A stretch of DNA of 64,000 nucleotides from Styela clava (GCF_964204865.1 NC_135250.1:27705395-27769394); one strand, 5' to 3'. Counted from the stretch's first letter, positions 34,529 through 46,613 are shown. The notes: generated by a model from the sequence alone, not told the origin. Numbers and translations: made by a program.

Positions 34529-37082
34529 TTATTTGAAAGCGAACTTTTCCAAATCTTCGGCTGCAGAATCACCTTGGCTTCCTGTGTAATAAAATGTCAA
34601 TTATGAGTTACTTGTTCGACGATTACTGTGTTTGGCCAGTTCCTACCCTAAAACACATTCCCAGTAGGAGAAATAATTTCTTTTATTGATATATATATAT
34701 AAATATTCACACTATACGTTCATTTCGCCATTTGTTTTCGACATTGTAAATGCTAAGAATTTTTTAATTAAAGGAGTATTCCCAAAAGTTCGGGATCAAA
34801 TGAGATGGGCACTCGCTTCTTGGAGTTTTTAACTGCATATTGCAGGTGATATATATACCCCTATCTCTTAGCTAAAATTATTCATCCCTGCAAATTAGTG
34901 GTATAAAAAGCATTGTTTTATTTCAATTTAACGTGAAAAAACAGAGTATAATAAAATGAATCTATTCCTACATATACATCAGTTAGACCCCGACATACAT
35001 CAGTTATAATTGATAATTGGTGCCTCAAGGGCGTATAAATAATGTCTTAAATACCAGCTAGTAACAATAGATTTAATTCCCAGTGTTTCTAGTCAATATT
35101 CGTGAGCGCAGGTTGTTGTTTATCAAATTCAGCGGAATGTTCTTACCTTTCCCAACCCATTTCATCGAACGGGCGGGGGCTTTACGGGTAGAAAGTGTTC
35201 TTATGATGAACTTATCATTCTCATGTGTTTGAAATATGCGCCTGCATGGACGATAAAACTTTGTTCTTGTTCTTTTGCTGAAAAGAAAAACGCTATGAAA
35301 TACAAATATTGTTCAGTGTAGAAAACATAATGTAATCTGTCGTACAAAGTGCCGAATTCACGCTTAGCCTAGGGCAGGGGTCACTAAATTTTTTTGACCA
35401 CGGCCGGGGTATGACTCAAAACTGTATTTAAACGGGATGGATGAATATTTTTGTCAGTGCAGTACAATAAAGTCACAAAAGTTGGGAAATCCGTTCAATT
35501 TATTCAACAATATATATTCTACATTTCTGAAGACTCGAATATTAAATTCTATCTAATTCGCGGAATATAGATCGAGAACATCCTAGGAAACAAATATATA
35601 TACAAGATTTCTATATCTAGACAAATATCCTGAGTTTAGCTGTTATCAAAACGTTGCTGTCATGAATTAGGAATGTTACAAAATCCGCTTTTTTGCGCAA
35701 AAAAATGTTCGCATCACGTCTGCTGAGTACCGTTACGCCGTGTTGGAATACCGCTCCTAAAAAACGACTACGCACTGCCTGCTGTAGCTTGGAATTCCAT
35801 GAAATTTTAACACAATTTAGATAAATTAAACAACTATTATCTATCTATTTAATTTTTTGCATTAGCGCATAAATTTCCCAACATTCGGAGCTTTTAAAAA
35901 GTACGCTCCAGTTATACGTAGTGCAAATTAATTATATTGTCCATGGACACCAATAAAATATTTATTTGCGACGTTCTTTCAGTGGTGTCAATGACCGTTG
36001 TCAGAATAAAATCCTGAAATAGTCTCAATATTCTATAGATGTGACGCACATGGAAAGATTAGTGATTGATATGTGTTCTTTTTTCTTATTTATTACAGTT
36101 CTTATCAAATAAGTAATACAATCCTTATGGAAAAAATTGACCTGTCGGGCGGTTCTAAAATTCCGATATCTCCGTTGGTAACTTGGTATGAAGTTTAATT
36201 TTATTGTAACATACCTTACGCTTTCAGATTACAGTACTGTTAGCGCAAAATGCACATTCCGCGTTCATTTTAGCCCAATGAACGTAAACAGTTTCGTCGA
36301 AAGTGTCTGAGCGGATGCGAAAATGCCCATTATTACGTCACTTTTGTTGCAGTAGTTTGGTGATCCCTGGCCTAGGGAATCCACGCCTTCTAACTTGTAA
36401 AAGTTAGTTCCAGAATAGAGCCGTTTCAAAATGTCACAAATCTGATATTTGTTCAATGGCCCAGTCAAATTAAAAATTCTTGTTTCAAGTTATTTACCGT
36501 TTGAGAGATTAAAACAAAAAACGTCCAATAAATAAATTTGTCTAATTTGGAGAAATTCTCTTCTCAATCATAAAATCGGAATATTCCATTATAAATCTAC
36601 AGTTTTTGGACACCCCGATCGTTTTGCATTTTTGGACACCTTGTTGAAAAGTCGCTTTTCTCTTTGATTACTGAGCCAAAAATTTTAAAATTTCATTTTT
36701 AAAATTTTCAGTTGTTAAAGATGAATTTTCTCTCTAGAAGGCTATTTACTTTTATTCTTTTCAAATATTTCCGTTAGCTCTGTGAGATTCGCCGCCGTAG
36801 GACGACTTCACCAATAAGTCAATGCACGTGAAACAAATAACTGGCTAATTAATCCAATACCCGACATGGACTTATGGCAGGACGAGTGGCCTTGGTTCGC
36901 CATATGATTAAGTGACCTTATCGACTTTCCTCGACTTATGTAAAAACTTAACCTATCCTATTTCTAATAACTCAATAAACATTTTTAGTATTAGTAATTT
37001 TGTCAAATATATCGACCTACCTCCACCACCATGAAGTTGGTGTTTTGATTAGAAGTCCAACAATGCAAATGAGTAAAATCAT
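34529..37082 (-). CDS. Small secreted cationic/anionic precursor, copy D (three exons, 81 aa)
   Basis: Exons: 37082-37021, 35277-35147 and 34581-34529. Exon 1 starts at MILLICIVGLL because the more upstream ATG used in copies B and F is TTG here; it ends TSWWW with donor AG|GTAGGT. Exon 2 (131 nt, acceptor ttttcag, donor G|GTAAGA) encodes the most basic core, beginning SKRTRTKFYRPCRRIF and ending SMKWVGK, about +12 net with one cysteine. Exon 3 is short (53 nt, acceptor acacag): SQGDSAAEDLEKFAFK-stop, weakly acidic. Intron 1 holds a 995-bp hAT insertion (35375-36369) and an SINE copy, yet the splice signals are intact. The TATA block is mutated (CTTATACAGG), so expression may be reduced. Confidence 0.62.
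35375..36369. mobile_element. Non-autonomous hAT element in intron 1 of copy D
   Basis: Starts CAGGGGTCACTAAA, ends TTTGGTGATCCCTG, with perfect 8-bp duplications GCCTAGGG at 35367-35374 and 36370-36377. Its interior is homologous, in reverse orientation, to the element at 4228-5013. No transposase frame seen. Confidence 0.9.
36780..36960 (+). mobile_element. SINE copy in intron 1 of precursor copy D
   Basis: Shares ATACCCGACATGGACTTATG and TTGGTTCGCCATATGATTAA with the copies at 1185 and 52140. Head truncated. Confidence 0.55.
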
Positions 37083-37419
37083 TCTGTGCAATATGAATTA
37101 TATCCACCTGTATAAGCTAGTTGTATGGTGCTAAACAAGGACATGAAAAAATATTATAGTTTTATCACTGCCCTACCTCAGTAATATTTATTAAACCTAA
37201 TCGAATTATAATCGGGACCAAATGGCCGAATCGCGTTATTTTTTTTCATCTGTTTTGGTTTCCTTGCCTAAAGTTGGTATTGTGACCACAAGGTTTGGCT
37301 CAATTTGCTTCTAAGAAATCACAGGCGCCGTCTCGCCAAGGTTGTAATATATTCACTAGCATATGCTTGACAAAAAATTCCGGTATTTTCAAAACATAGC
37401 ATTGGTTAATTTAATAAGT

Positions 37420-37900
37420 CATTTTCCAATGACATATGGCGCTGTTTGAGCGCGTCTCCGTCCTATTTGCAGGATATTTGTAGGCATGTTTACTCTATTT
37501 TTAATAGAATATCTTTAAAAGAATAAAAATTGCTATCATTGCGGGCAATGCTATCGATATATGCTTGTCGCTATTTAGCAACAAGGGTAGCATGCAGCAT
37601 AATGAAGGGGAACAACAACAACAACGGATTTTCCAATTTATAGCGCTCACTGCACCAATGGTAATAATTTAGGTGTCTTGATGATGATAAACCATTTTAC
37701 ACGGACATATGGGGGCTGGTTGATCGGCCATTCAAAGCAAGGTGGGAAATATCAATGGTATTTTTGGATGTCTTGATGTCTGATAAAGCCTTTTCCACTG
37801 ACATATGGGCGCTGATTCGAAGCAAGGTGGGAAATACCAATGGTATTTTGGATGTCTTGATGATGATAAAACATTTTCAACTGACATATGGGCGCCTGTT
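37420..37900. repeat. Minisatellite, same unit as 52730-53340
   Basis: Tandem degenerate copies of the CTGACATATGGGCGCTG / GCAAGGTGGGAAATA unit. Confidence 0.65.
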
Positions 37901-38613
37901 GATCGCGTCATTGTCGTATTTGTAGGCATTTTTACTTCATTTTTTATTAGAATATTTTTGATAGAATATAATTTGGATGGAATATTCTACGGGCAATGCT
38001 TACAACATGTTTTTTTCTCTATTTAACAACAAGGGCGGCATGCACTATAATGAAGGGTTACAACAACACATATTCTTCAATAAAATACGATAATCACAAA
38101 AGAGCTTCATCCACAAACTGTTCAAATTCGAATATTTGTTAACCAGCCATTACATGATTAATCAGTCACTGGAGCAAATATGATGAATCATGCTGTTTAT
38201 TCACTTTGTGATTATAACATATTTCTGCGTCCCAGTTTGCGTTAATAAGTGATTGTACAAGAATTATTCAGAAAATTGGAATTATTCCCAGAATAAGTTT
38301 CATATGGAAACCGATCCTTGAGCAAAAGAAAACTCATTCATACGTCCCTTACATGCAAATATAATATACAAATATAAGTACAAATATTAAACAAATATAA
38401 GTACAAATTGAAGCCTAACTATGTATAAAAATATCTAGGAAAAAAATAGTGTTACATTCAAAAGTTTTTGAAAATTTAGTTCGAAAAGATTTTGTGAAAT
38501 ATAAAAAACGCGTATACATCGGTTGGGCTAAATATTAAGATGCACGCTCCTCGTTTTCCGTAGTTTTATTGTTAAATTAAAGTGTTTTTGAGATAGGATG
38601 AATGCTATTGAAT
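37801..38613. repeat. Segmental duplication, left copy
   Basis: Nearly identical in the same orientation to 53240-54073, which lies just downstream of TMR1. Followed directly by the TMR1-type exon fragment; the 54074-54440 interval is absent here. Confidence 0.85.
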
Positions 38614-38633
38614 CTGCGCTTCGCTTCGTTCTC

Positions 38634-38730
38634 TTACCCCATTTCGTCCTCTTGCTGCGGTTCATGTTGCGGACAAATTTTCGAGCTTGTCGATACTAAC
38701 TGACGATGATATGCCAGTTTATGGAGAAAT
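38634..38730 (-). pseudogene. Fragment of a TMR1-type cytoplasmic exon
   Basis: After acceptor gttttag the frame reads FLHKLAYHRQLVSTSSK, matching the start of TMR1 exon 6 (FYHKLANYRQLLSTTSK), and then HEPQQEDEMG-stop. It abuts the duplicated TMR1 downstream flank (37801-38613). No other TMR exon was seen nearby, so this is the remains of a third gene copy. Confidence 0.75.
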
Positions 38731-38813
38731 CTAAAACACAAGAGCCAGAGATAAAGGCCAGCTAAACGAAATCCGAACGATTAGTAGTCTACAGCAGGGC
38801 TCTCCAAACTAGG

Positions 38814-38880
38814 GGCCGCGGCCCCGCACGGGGCCGCGAAACGAATTTCAGGGGCCGCAAGGAGAACCCCTATTTTACAC
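38814..38880. mobile_element. Solo hAT-like end
   Basis: CAGGGCTCTCCAAACTAGG followed by a GC-rich GGGGCCGCGGCCCC tract, joined to the LINE fragment. No right end found. Confidence 0.4.
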
Positions 38881-38900
38881 ACAAAGTACTACGGGCTGTT

Positions 38901-39419
38901 GGTATTCTGGGTAAAGTTCGCAAGCTTCTTCCCACACAAGTTCTGCGCATGATATACTTTTCCCTCTTTCAAACTCACATTCAGTATGGTCTTGTTGCAT
39001 AGGGATACTCAAGTACCAGCAAATAGTCTAGAAGAATAGAAGTTTTGCAAAATAAAGCTTTAGGAATATTATCCAATTCTACACCTCGTACTAGTTGTAC
39101 CCCTCTATTTGCCACAAAGTTCAAAGACTTATGCTTTTTTGAAGTTGCAAAAATAATGCACCAATTCTCATCAAATTTATTACCAAGGGCTTTTGATAAC
39201 TTTTTCACAGCTCAGTATTTTATACATAGCCATCGCACTCGATCATTATCTCAAGGGTCCCTTTTTGTCCCCAGATGTCAATCGAAGCGGGCCCAAGACA
39301 CTCTCAGATTCACTGGTGTAAAAAGTTGGAATGATCTACCTTCCAGCCTTAAAGACTTGACATATCCCAATTTTAAAAAACAGTTACGCAATCACTTATT
39401 CTCATTGTACTCTTTATAA
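38901..39419 (+). pseudogene. C-terminal fragment of a non-LTR retrotransposon reverse transcriptase
   Basis: One frame of 172 codons reads GILGKVRKLLPTQVLRMIYF, then IQYGLVA, VLQNKALGILS, FEVAKIMHQF and LRFTGVKSWNDLPSSLK. This is the characteristic region after the polymerase domain in CR1/jockey-like ORF2 proteins. Two internal stops (before and after GYSSTSK) show it is dead; it is 5'-truncated. A (TTGAT)n-like tail at 39955-39975, after AATAAAAAAACG, may be its 3' end. Confidence 0.82.
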
Positions 39420-39975
39420 ACATGTATTACTTTACCCCTATTTCATGCTTCAGTACATTTATGACTTCAGTGTCTCATGGACATGATTGTGATCCTATTT
39501 TGTTTGATATATCGTTACACTTATGAAATGTGTTTCCTACTCAGATATCAGTATGAGTATTCCTCTACTGATCTACAGGTAAATCTAGTATAAGTATATT
39601 TTATATTACTCAACTTCCTCCATGAATTCTCCTTCAAAAACTTTTAACTGCTAGAACAGCATTGCGTCAAAATAATAATATATAGGGGAAATCCCTAATT
39701 CGGAAAAAAAACATGGCAACCTATTGCCTTGTAGCGCCATCTCGAGGCAATGCTGTCTTCGTATAAAAGCGTTTACCTGTGTCCGTTTCTTAAATTTTAA
39801 TTAATACAGCTATTGCAAGGTAGCCGCTGACAAGTAGACCGAATGGTCATTTTGCGGCCATCCTGTTCGTTCTGGGCAAAGGCATGTATATTTTTTTCAA
39901 TTTTGCTTCAATTTTTTTTTGTGCCCGTTTGCCTGGACGGCTAATAAAAAAACGACTTGATTGATTTGATTGATC
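39420..39975 (+). mobile_element. Probable 3' UTR and tail of the LINE fragment
   Basis: Non-coding sequence that ends in GCCTGGACGGCTAATAAAAA and a TTGATTGATTTGATTGAT tail, as short-repeat-tailed LINEs do. Confidence 0.45.
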
Positions 39976-40070
39976 TATTGCACATTTTTGGACTCTTGAT
40001 TCGAAATATAATTATATAGCAAAACTGGTGTAAAACAAAAAATCACGATTACTAGTGAATACATCATCAT

Positions 40071-40421
40071 ATTGTGTTTCCCAGAAAATAAGACAGTGTC
40101 TTCAATTAAAATATAAATATGTATGGCTTATTTTGGGGGATGTCTTTTATTTTCATTTTTCAAGAAGACAATTACGAGACTTTTAAATATACAAAATAAG
40201 AGAACCAAATTCTATTTACTTTTAAAAAACACGTTTTTATTTAAAATAACTACCAGTCATAGATTATTAATTATTTAAACGATTTCTTGATATCGACTAG
40301 GTAGAAAAAAGATTTGCAAATAGGTCATATTTTAAAGAAAAGGGCTTATATTAGGATAATTTTTAAACTTCAGGCTAGACCGCATTTTCAGGCTAGGTCT
40401 TATTTTCGGGGAAACACGGTA
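40071..40421. mobile_element. Inverted-repeat element, GTTTCCCCGAAAATAAGAC family
   Basis: Left end GTGTTTCCCAGAAAATAAGAC, right end GTCTTATTTTCGGGGAAACAC, about 350 bp. A related end occurs at 50318-50345. Confidence 0.65.
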
Positions 40422-40780
40422 GAAACACCACGCTTGCATATAACAAATAATGAGGGCTTAAATTGTTTTGTCTCAGTCTCGTTTGTTATGAAACGTGCTT
40501 CATCAAGCATGTTGTGTATCGATACAAGGTCATCTCTGTCTTATCTTAGTTGGAAATAATAATGGCGAGTGACTCCACGCGCCGTCATTTTACAATACGA
40601 ACGATGGGAAAATGGGAAGTTATAATTGATAAGTTATGATTGGTGCCTCAAGGGGGTATAAATAATGTCTTCAACACCAGCTAGTAAAAATAGATTCGGA
40701 TTCCCAATTTCTGGTCAAAATGAAATGTAATTATCGTGAGAGTAAGTTGTTATTTACCAAATTGAGCAGATTTTTCTTAC

Positions 40781-41719
40781 CTGTTGAAACCCATGTCATT
40801 GATTGGGAGGAGGAGGCTGTTCTGGTAAATCCATACCCCTATTCCCGGGATGTGTTTGAAATCTGTACCGGCATGCACGATAAAACGTTTTGAACTTTTT
40901 GCTGAAGAATAAAAACGTTATGATATACAGATATTGTTCATTGTAGAACACATTATGAAGTCTGTCGTGAACAGTGCCTGATTTACCCTTAGGCTGGGGG
41001 AATCCACGCCCTCTAAATTGTAAAGGTTCGTTCCAGAGTATCGCCGGTTTAAAATGTAAAATGTAAATAAAACTAATATTCGTTTTATGTTTTAGTCAGG
41101 TTAGGAATTCTTGTCATGAAATACTCAACGCTCAAAAAATTAAAACAAAAATACGATCAAATAAATAATTTTGTGAAACGATACTTTTTGAATCTTGATA
41201 ACCTAATCTGCTATTTTAAATTGACAGTTTTTACCGTTATATTGTTATTTTTTATTTTGCCTTAATTTTTTTTTTTAAATATGGAAAAATATATCGGCGA
41301 TAGAGTATCTAAAAATTAGTATATTCATTGCTATATCTGATCTATAAATCCGTTTATTTCTAATAATGCAAAGAACGGGTAATATTGACATCAGGTTTTC
41401 TGGTGATGTTTTTTTTACATTTTCGATTTTTGGCGGTTTTTAAATTCAACTTGCTATCAAATCTTCTTGTGTGATAATGGTATTATCATGCTTGTAAAAT
41501 TCCGCGAGTTAAAATTAAATTTATGACGCCATATAAAGATGTAATTTTTCTGACGTCATTTTCAACCAAGCTATTCGTAAATATAGCGACGGGTTCGACA
41601 CCAATATGAAATTTTTATTACTGGCTTCATAACCCCGATAAGATATCGACCTACCTCCATCATGAAGTTGATGTTTGGATTAGAAGTCCAATGTAAATGA
41701 ATAAAATTATTCTATGCAT
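40781..41719 (-). pseudogene. Broken copy E of the small secreted precursor
   Basis: Exon 1 (41719-41655) keeps the signal-peptide reading MHRIILFIYIGLL, but a tryptophan codon near its end is TGA, giving an in-frame stop, and one codon is missing. Exon 2 (40901-40781) is 121 nt, so not divisible in frame: it reads KKFKTFYRACRYRFQTHPG, then shifts frame before MTWVSTG. Splice borders are still recognisable (cag|C and ACAG|GTAAGA). No exon 3 is present: about 160 bp beyond exon 2 the sequence switches to the far upstream part of another unit (40490-40610). Confidence 0.7.
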
Positions 41720-42284
41720 TATGTATACTATGATCCAATCTTGTTCGTGCAAGATAATTCACAACTAATTTATATCCACTCTAATAAGCTAATGAAATAG
41801 TGCTAAAAGAAAAATACACTAGTTTCACCATTTCTTCGAGTTAATATTAACATTTCAATTTGCCGTAATATTTTGAAATTAGATTTAAAATTCGCCTATA
41901 GTTTGAGCTTCACTATATTTTTATATTCTGGCTTTCGTTATGAACAACTCTGATATCAAGGCATATGAATGCAAGAAGTGTTCCCAAATTTGAGTAATCA
42001 TATAAACTAGTTAGGCGAGGCTCATACAATGCTTAACGCCAACACGGTTCAAACTTTACTGCGATAAACACCAACCCAAAGACTTACACGTTATACCTGA
42101 CTATCTTACACTTGAGCGATACATTAAGCTATAGTCGTGTGATATTACTCATTTCCCTGCATTGTTGTCAGGTAAAGTGAATAACATCGTGAGTTTCTAT
42201 AACATTTTAAAATTAGGGGCAAAGTCGGGGAACGAAATGCAAGGTAAAAAAAACACCTAATATTGATCCAAAATTGAATAAAAT

Positions 42285-42293
<9 letters not shown>

Positions 42294-42318
<25 letters not shown>

Positions 42319-42320
42319 CC
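42294..42320. repeat. (TA)n microsatellite
   Basis: Uninterrupted TA dinucleotide run inside a region duplicated from 25.6-27.5 kb. Confidence 0.85.
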
Positions 42321-42787
42321 GTATATATACATACACGGAACGCTCAAATTCAGCTGTTTCAATACTTACGTTTTTATTTTTAAAAAGAAAAAATTTTTCT
42401 TGTACGAAACACGTTAGTCTGCCAGTAACAAGTTTTTAAGTTCCAAAGTTCATCACATTGAACCATGAATGATGATGAATGCGATTATACTGCGTAACAT
42501 ACTAATTTACAAATTTCAAGCAATTATTATTCGGTACATCAAGCCCAACTAGGTTCTGGAACGTTTTCGGTCTCTTCGCTAACGTCGACGAATTTTGGTA
42601 GAAATAAACAGGATTAATAGCATAATAGTCGTAATTTAGAACTGTGCCGAGCTCGAATGAGTACGTCGTGACCTGAACATGACGCGAAAATTGGTAAATG
42701 ACATATATAAATGTATTGTATATTGTATTTCTAAATGTAAACGTTACAGAGAAGAGATTGTGCACACGAACATAACACACACTTGCA

Positions 42788-42970
42788 TTTTTTTTGCCTA
42801 CTTTACTGTTTACATCAAGTTGTGTAAAGGGACTGAAACCTATGGGTAAGGGGTATATTCACTTGGCTAACACAGATAGTCCCAAACTCGTAATAGAACT
42901 AAAATAAGGAAAATCAGAATGAAATTATGGCCTAACTTTAGCCTGGTACATATCCTACGGAAATGCCTGA
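42788..42970 (+). mobile_element. Dispersed 200-bp repeat, copy 4
   Basis: TTTACATCAAGTTGTGTAAA, GGGACTGAAACCTATGGG and ATTCACTTGGCTAACACAGA match copy 1. Confidence 0.65.
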
Positions 42971-43460
42971 AACGTCTCTGACTGTCTGCGATCGTAATCC
43001 GAGACTGAATTATAGGAGTATAGATTTGGAATAGAATATAACAGATAGTGTGCCTGATCGGAGCACAGTTGACTTTCTCTCGGTTAGGATGTTATGCCTA
43101 TGACTAAATAGGTTTCTTTTTTGATGATGTCTTTGGCAATAAATGACTTGTGAAAGAAGAACGTCAATGTGATATCATAATGCAGGGTCTCCTAACCTGG
43201 AAGATATTCCTCTCCGCAGAAAAAAATATTTTCTTTGGAGGAGAAAATATTCTCTTCGGAGGAGAAAACATTACTTGGTATTTTGAGTAGTTACACCAAT
43301 ATTGTTTATTTATTTAGTATCATTGTAATACATATATTTAAACAGGTTATGAAACATCCAAACTGTGCAGAAACCAGGGTGTGAAGATACTTCAAAGTTT
43401 GAAAAATAACTGAAACACATTTTTTTATGTATAATGAGGGAGGAATAATAATGTCTGAAT

Positions 43461-43690
43461 AGCTAAAGGGAGCTCAGCGGCTCGCGCATTGTGCTTAGTG
43501 TTATAGGAATACGCCTGCCATCGCGCCTCTAATCACACTGTGTATGTTCGCTTGTTTGAATCCTGTGGAAAATTACTATATGCGCCAGGATCCCTGGACT
43601 CATACCCGCCGTATGGTGACAGCCTGTTTCGCCATTAAGTCCAAGTATCTGAAACAAATAACTAACTAGCATAACTAAAAATAGGTCGAT
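43461..43690 (+). mobile_element. tRNA-derived SINE
   Basis: A-box-like AGCTCAGCGG at 43471-43480 and B-box-like GTTTGAATCC at 43554-43563 in the expected spacing range, followed by a shared body (TTAAGTCCAAGTATCTGAAA, CAAATAACT). Other copies are at 1185-1345, 36780-36960 and 52140-52350. Confidence 0.65.
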
Positions 43691-43758
43691 TTGGCATTCT
43701 TGCATATTTTGTGTATTGCTAGTATCCAACCATGGATCCTGCACTGTCCGGACTCAAT

Positions 43759-44037
43759 AACCGCAATGATCAAGATCAACCAAAAACAAACTATTCTTTT
43801 CACCAATTACGGAAACTGTGAATCAAAAGAACAAAACTACTACATCATGAAAAGAACTTGGCACAATACACAAAATTGGGGATCATACCAAAAGGACTAT
43901 CGATCACGGAGAAAACTTGTGCAATATCAATCTATAGGAAGGAAAAATGGGAAAACATTCACATTGAATTTTCCAAACAACTCACACAACAGTCACTCAG
44001 AGAAGCAACACCTACTCTCCTCGGGGGTCTCTCATAA
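43759..44037 (+). pseudogene. Possible retroelement-derived coding remnant
   Basis: A 93-codon reading frame with one internal stop has protein-like composition (LAQYTKLGIIPKGLSITEK, then EKWENIHIEFSKQLTQQ). The GIIPKGL stretch reminds me of ORF1/gag-like proteins of chordate repeats, but I cannot name it. It runs into the inverted-repeat element at 44022. The longer overlapping open frame at 43691-44188 is in another phase and looks accidental. Confidence 0.3.
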
Positions 44038-44159
44038 ATGTCGTGTCCCACTGTTTTTACGTGTCACACTTGACCCACTTGTCCCGGAAAATGGGAGAAG
44101 TAGGACACGTGGTACAGGAGGGCAAGTGGAACACGACATTTCTGAGATACCGATCCCTG
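44022..44159. mobile_element. Small inverted-repeat element
   Basis: AAATGTCGTGTCCCACT near the left end and AGTGGAACACGACATTT near the right end pair closely; right terminus GATCCCTG. No matching target duplication seen. Confidence 0.5.
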
Positions 44160-44834
44160 GGGAAAATATGAAATTTTATCCTAAGTAACGAAAACGTTTG
44201 GAAACCCGTATCTCATTGCAAAACAATGGCAAAAACGTAATAAACATTTAATTTATTTACAACTTAAAATTAACTCGTTCGTCAATAATGTATTTCTGCA
44301 ATCAAATATAAGAAATATTTAACAAAAATTTCGAGCAATCTAACTCTCTGAAGATCCGAAAGCAAGTTTGATTTTTATATCAACGAAAGCAGCCATGTCT
44401 GCAAGCTGGCGAGTCCCAGTTCATGGTTGAAACTGAAAAAGAGTGAACATAGATTAAAGTTACTGTAAGGAAAATATGATCAAAATTTTGGGGTTCTGAT
44501 GAAAATATTAACTCATATGTGATGAATATGAACAGATGTTCCGAAAGTGTTATTGGCGCCAAAAATACTCTATTGCAATATTATGCAATGCAAAAAGGTA
44601 TTGTAGTTGTTTTAGTTGTCTTTATATAATTGTATATTGTAAGGTGCGATACCCCACTAGCTTTTCTGTTGAACATACCAGGTTGATGCTGTAGGATGTA
44701 ATGTGAATGTCTCAAAAGATCTTTTTTATTAAATACATACAGGTGCCAACGAAACTCTTTACAATATCACGCAACACAAAACTGTGACGTTACTTATAGA
44801 GTCCTATTTGGCGCAGAGTTTGAAACGTTTAGAT

Positions 44835-45121
44835 CGGGAGTATGTAACGTTTATTACACTCGGTCCAGATAAAAATGATTATGTGAAACCGCAGGCGCCA
44901 CCTTTATTTGACATAAGCGTTCTAGTTGTTGCAGGCACAAAAGCGTTTTAACATTATATGCATAGATAATAAATTTAAATTGGGTTTATGCTCTGCAACG
45001 CAAAGGAATTGAAAGTACTCGCGAGATTAAACTAAATCCAAAACTTGTTACTGCCAGGCGAAATTGGCATTACCCGCGGGCCGCACTATTTTTCCTGCGG
45101 GCCGCAGGTTGCACACCCCTG
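44835..45121. mobile_element. Short hAT-like MITE
   Basis: Perfect duplications GTTTAGAT at 44827-44834 and 45122-45129. Right end GGTTGCACACCCCTG; left end CGGGAGTATGTAAC differs mainly by transitions. Confidence 0.8.
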
Positions 45122-45865
45122 GTTTAGATGGTATTATTTAAGCAACGTTTATAAGTGATCAATGTCAATGATACCTTCATGGAAATTAGCATACCCGCCT
45201 TGGGCCTGTAAACGGACAATCCGTTATGAGCAATTGTCTCATTTTGAATATACATGGAATCTTATTCCAAATCATAAGTATAGTTTTAGTCAAATATACG
45301 CAATTCGGAAGCATATTACCTTTGTAAAGATTGAACTTGGTTGCATAGTCCAGATCTGAAAGCAGAAACGAGATGTTTAAAAAACTATCTCACGTAAAGC
45401 CATGTGTAATAGATACATACTTTCGACATGAAATGAACTTATAAATCGTTTTTTTATTATTCCGCTGTTATAAAAATCGCTTTTTTCTTGAATTACTGGA
45501 CCAGTTGCTTGGTAAATATCAGTGGTTAAAGCTTGTTGTTTTTAACAACAAAGGCTATAACTCTGGGTTCCGTGCGATCGCATTTTCTCTTCGAAGTTTT
45601 GTGTGATGACGTCATCAAGATTAAAAAAAATGCGTTCATGGTTTACTGATTATATCACAGTGATCGGGTGGTTAGACTACTGGTACTGTAAAAGATTTGT
45701 TGCTACCACGGTTTGGCTTTCGTGTTCATTTTAAGTATTTATGTATTGCTTTCTTGTTTTGATCTATCTATAAGTCAGTAGCCTTTCATCGTTTGTTTGC
45801 TTTATTTTGATGCAACGGCCAAGATTTGTTCCATTTTGCTTTACGACTGTAGAACACAACTAAAT

Positions 45866-46030
45866 TAGGGTTAGGCCATAATTTCGGGAATACTGCGGAA
45901 GTCACTTGGCTGGTCCCCGAACTCGTAATAGAATTAAAATAAAGAAAATTGGAATAAACTTAGGGCCTAACTATAACCTGGAACACATACTACGTGTCCG
46001 TCATCTTGGTCCGCATACTACAGGAGTACC
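45866..46030 (+). mobile_element. Dispersed 200-bp repeat, partial copy
   Basis: GTCACTTGGCTGG, CGAACTCGTAATAGAATTAA and AACCTGGAACACATACTACG match the family; the 5' half is missing. Confidence 0.55.
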
Positions 46031-46240
46031 CTAAATTTTTAGGAATTCAACACTATTCTGAGTAAACTGATTAGAAAGTCTAAAATCACTGACTCGACTC
46101 CCCGTCCGTCAAACACTCGAAGTGACTCGAGTCATCCAAACAAAATGATTCGGACTCGTCACCAATTAACCGCCATTTAGACTTAACCCGATCATTGTCC
46201 AACTTTAAACTTTGGACTCGAGACTCGGAGGACTTATGAC

Positions 46241-46613
46241 TAGGGCTGGGCATTTTCGAATACTTGATGATTTCAGAATCGAATCTCGAATACCTGGAAG
46301 GTATGAAATTGTATGTAACTTTCTTATTATTTTAGGTCCTCCAGACACATAAATTACTGGAAACATAGAATACATCACTGACAATAAAAAATAAAAAAAC
46401 GTTTTCATCAATACCTCAATACAGAAAAGAGTCATATGTCAGAATTGTGTTGAAAATATATGGCTTCAATGATAAAAAATTGAGAAATTTACCTCGACCA
46501 TTGGCGGAAAGAGTAAAACAAGATGGCGGCGATTCGAAAATTTGCTCTCAACCGATTCGAATAATTTACTATTCGATTCGATTCGAATATTCTATTCGAA
46601 ATGCCCAGCCCTA
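46241..46613. mobile_element. hAT-like MITE, TAGGGCTGGGCATTT family
   Basis: Ends TAGGGCTGGGCATTTTCGAA and TTCGAAATGCCCAGCCCTA, perfect duplications CTTATGAC at 46233-46240 and 46614-46621. Older partial copies lie at about 2515-2875 and 7450-7773. Confidence 0.9.

Noticed and set aside
43691-44188. 165-codon plus-strand open frame
   Set aside because: It crosses a SINE end, a retroelement-like remnant in another frame, and an inverted-repeat element, so it is a chance fusion.
45149-45205. Terminal exon reading AQGGYANFHEGIIDIDHL for the 48-kb gene
   Set aside because: Good acceptor, but the phase does not match the preceding exon; the in-phase reading stops after a few codons.
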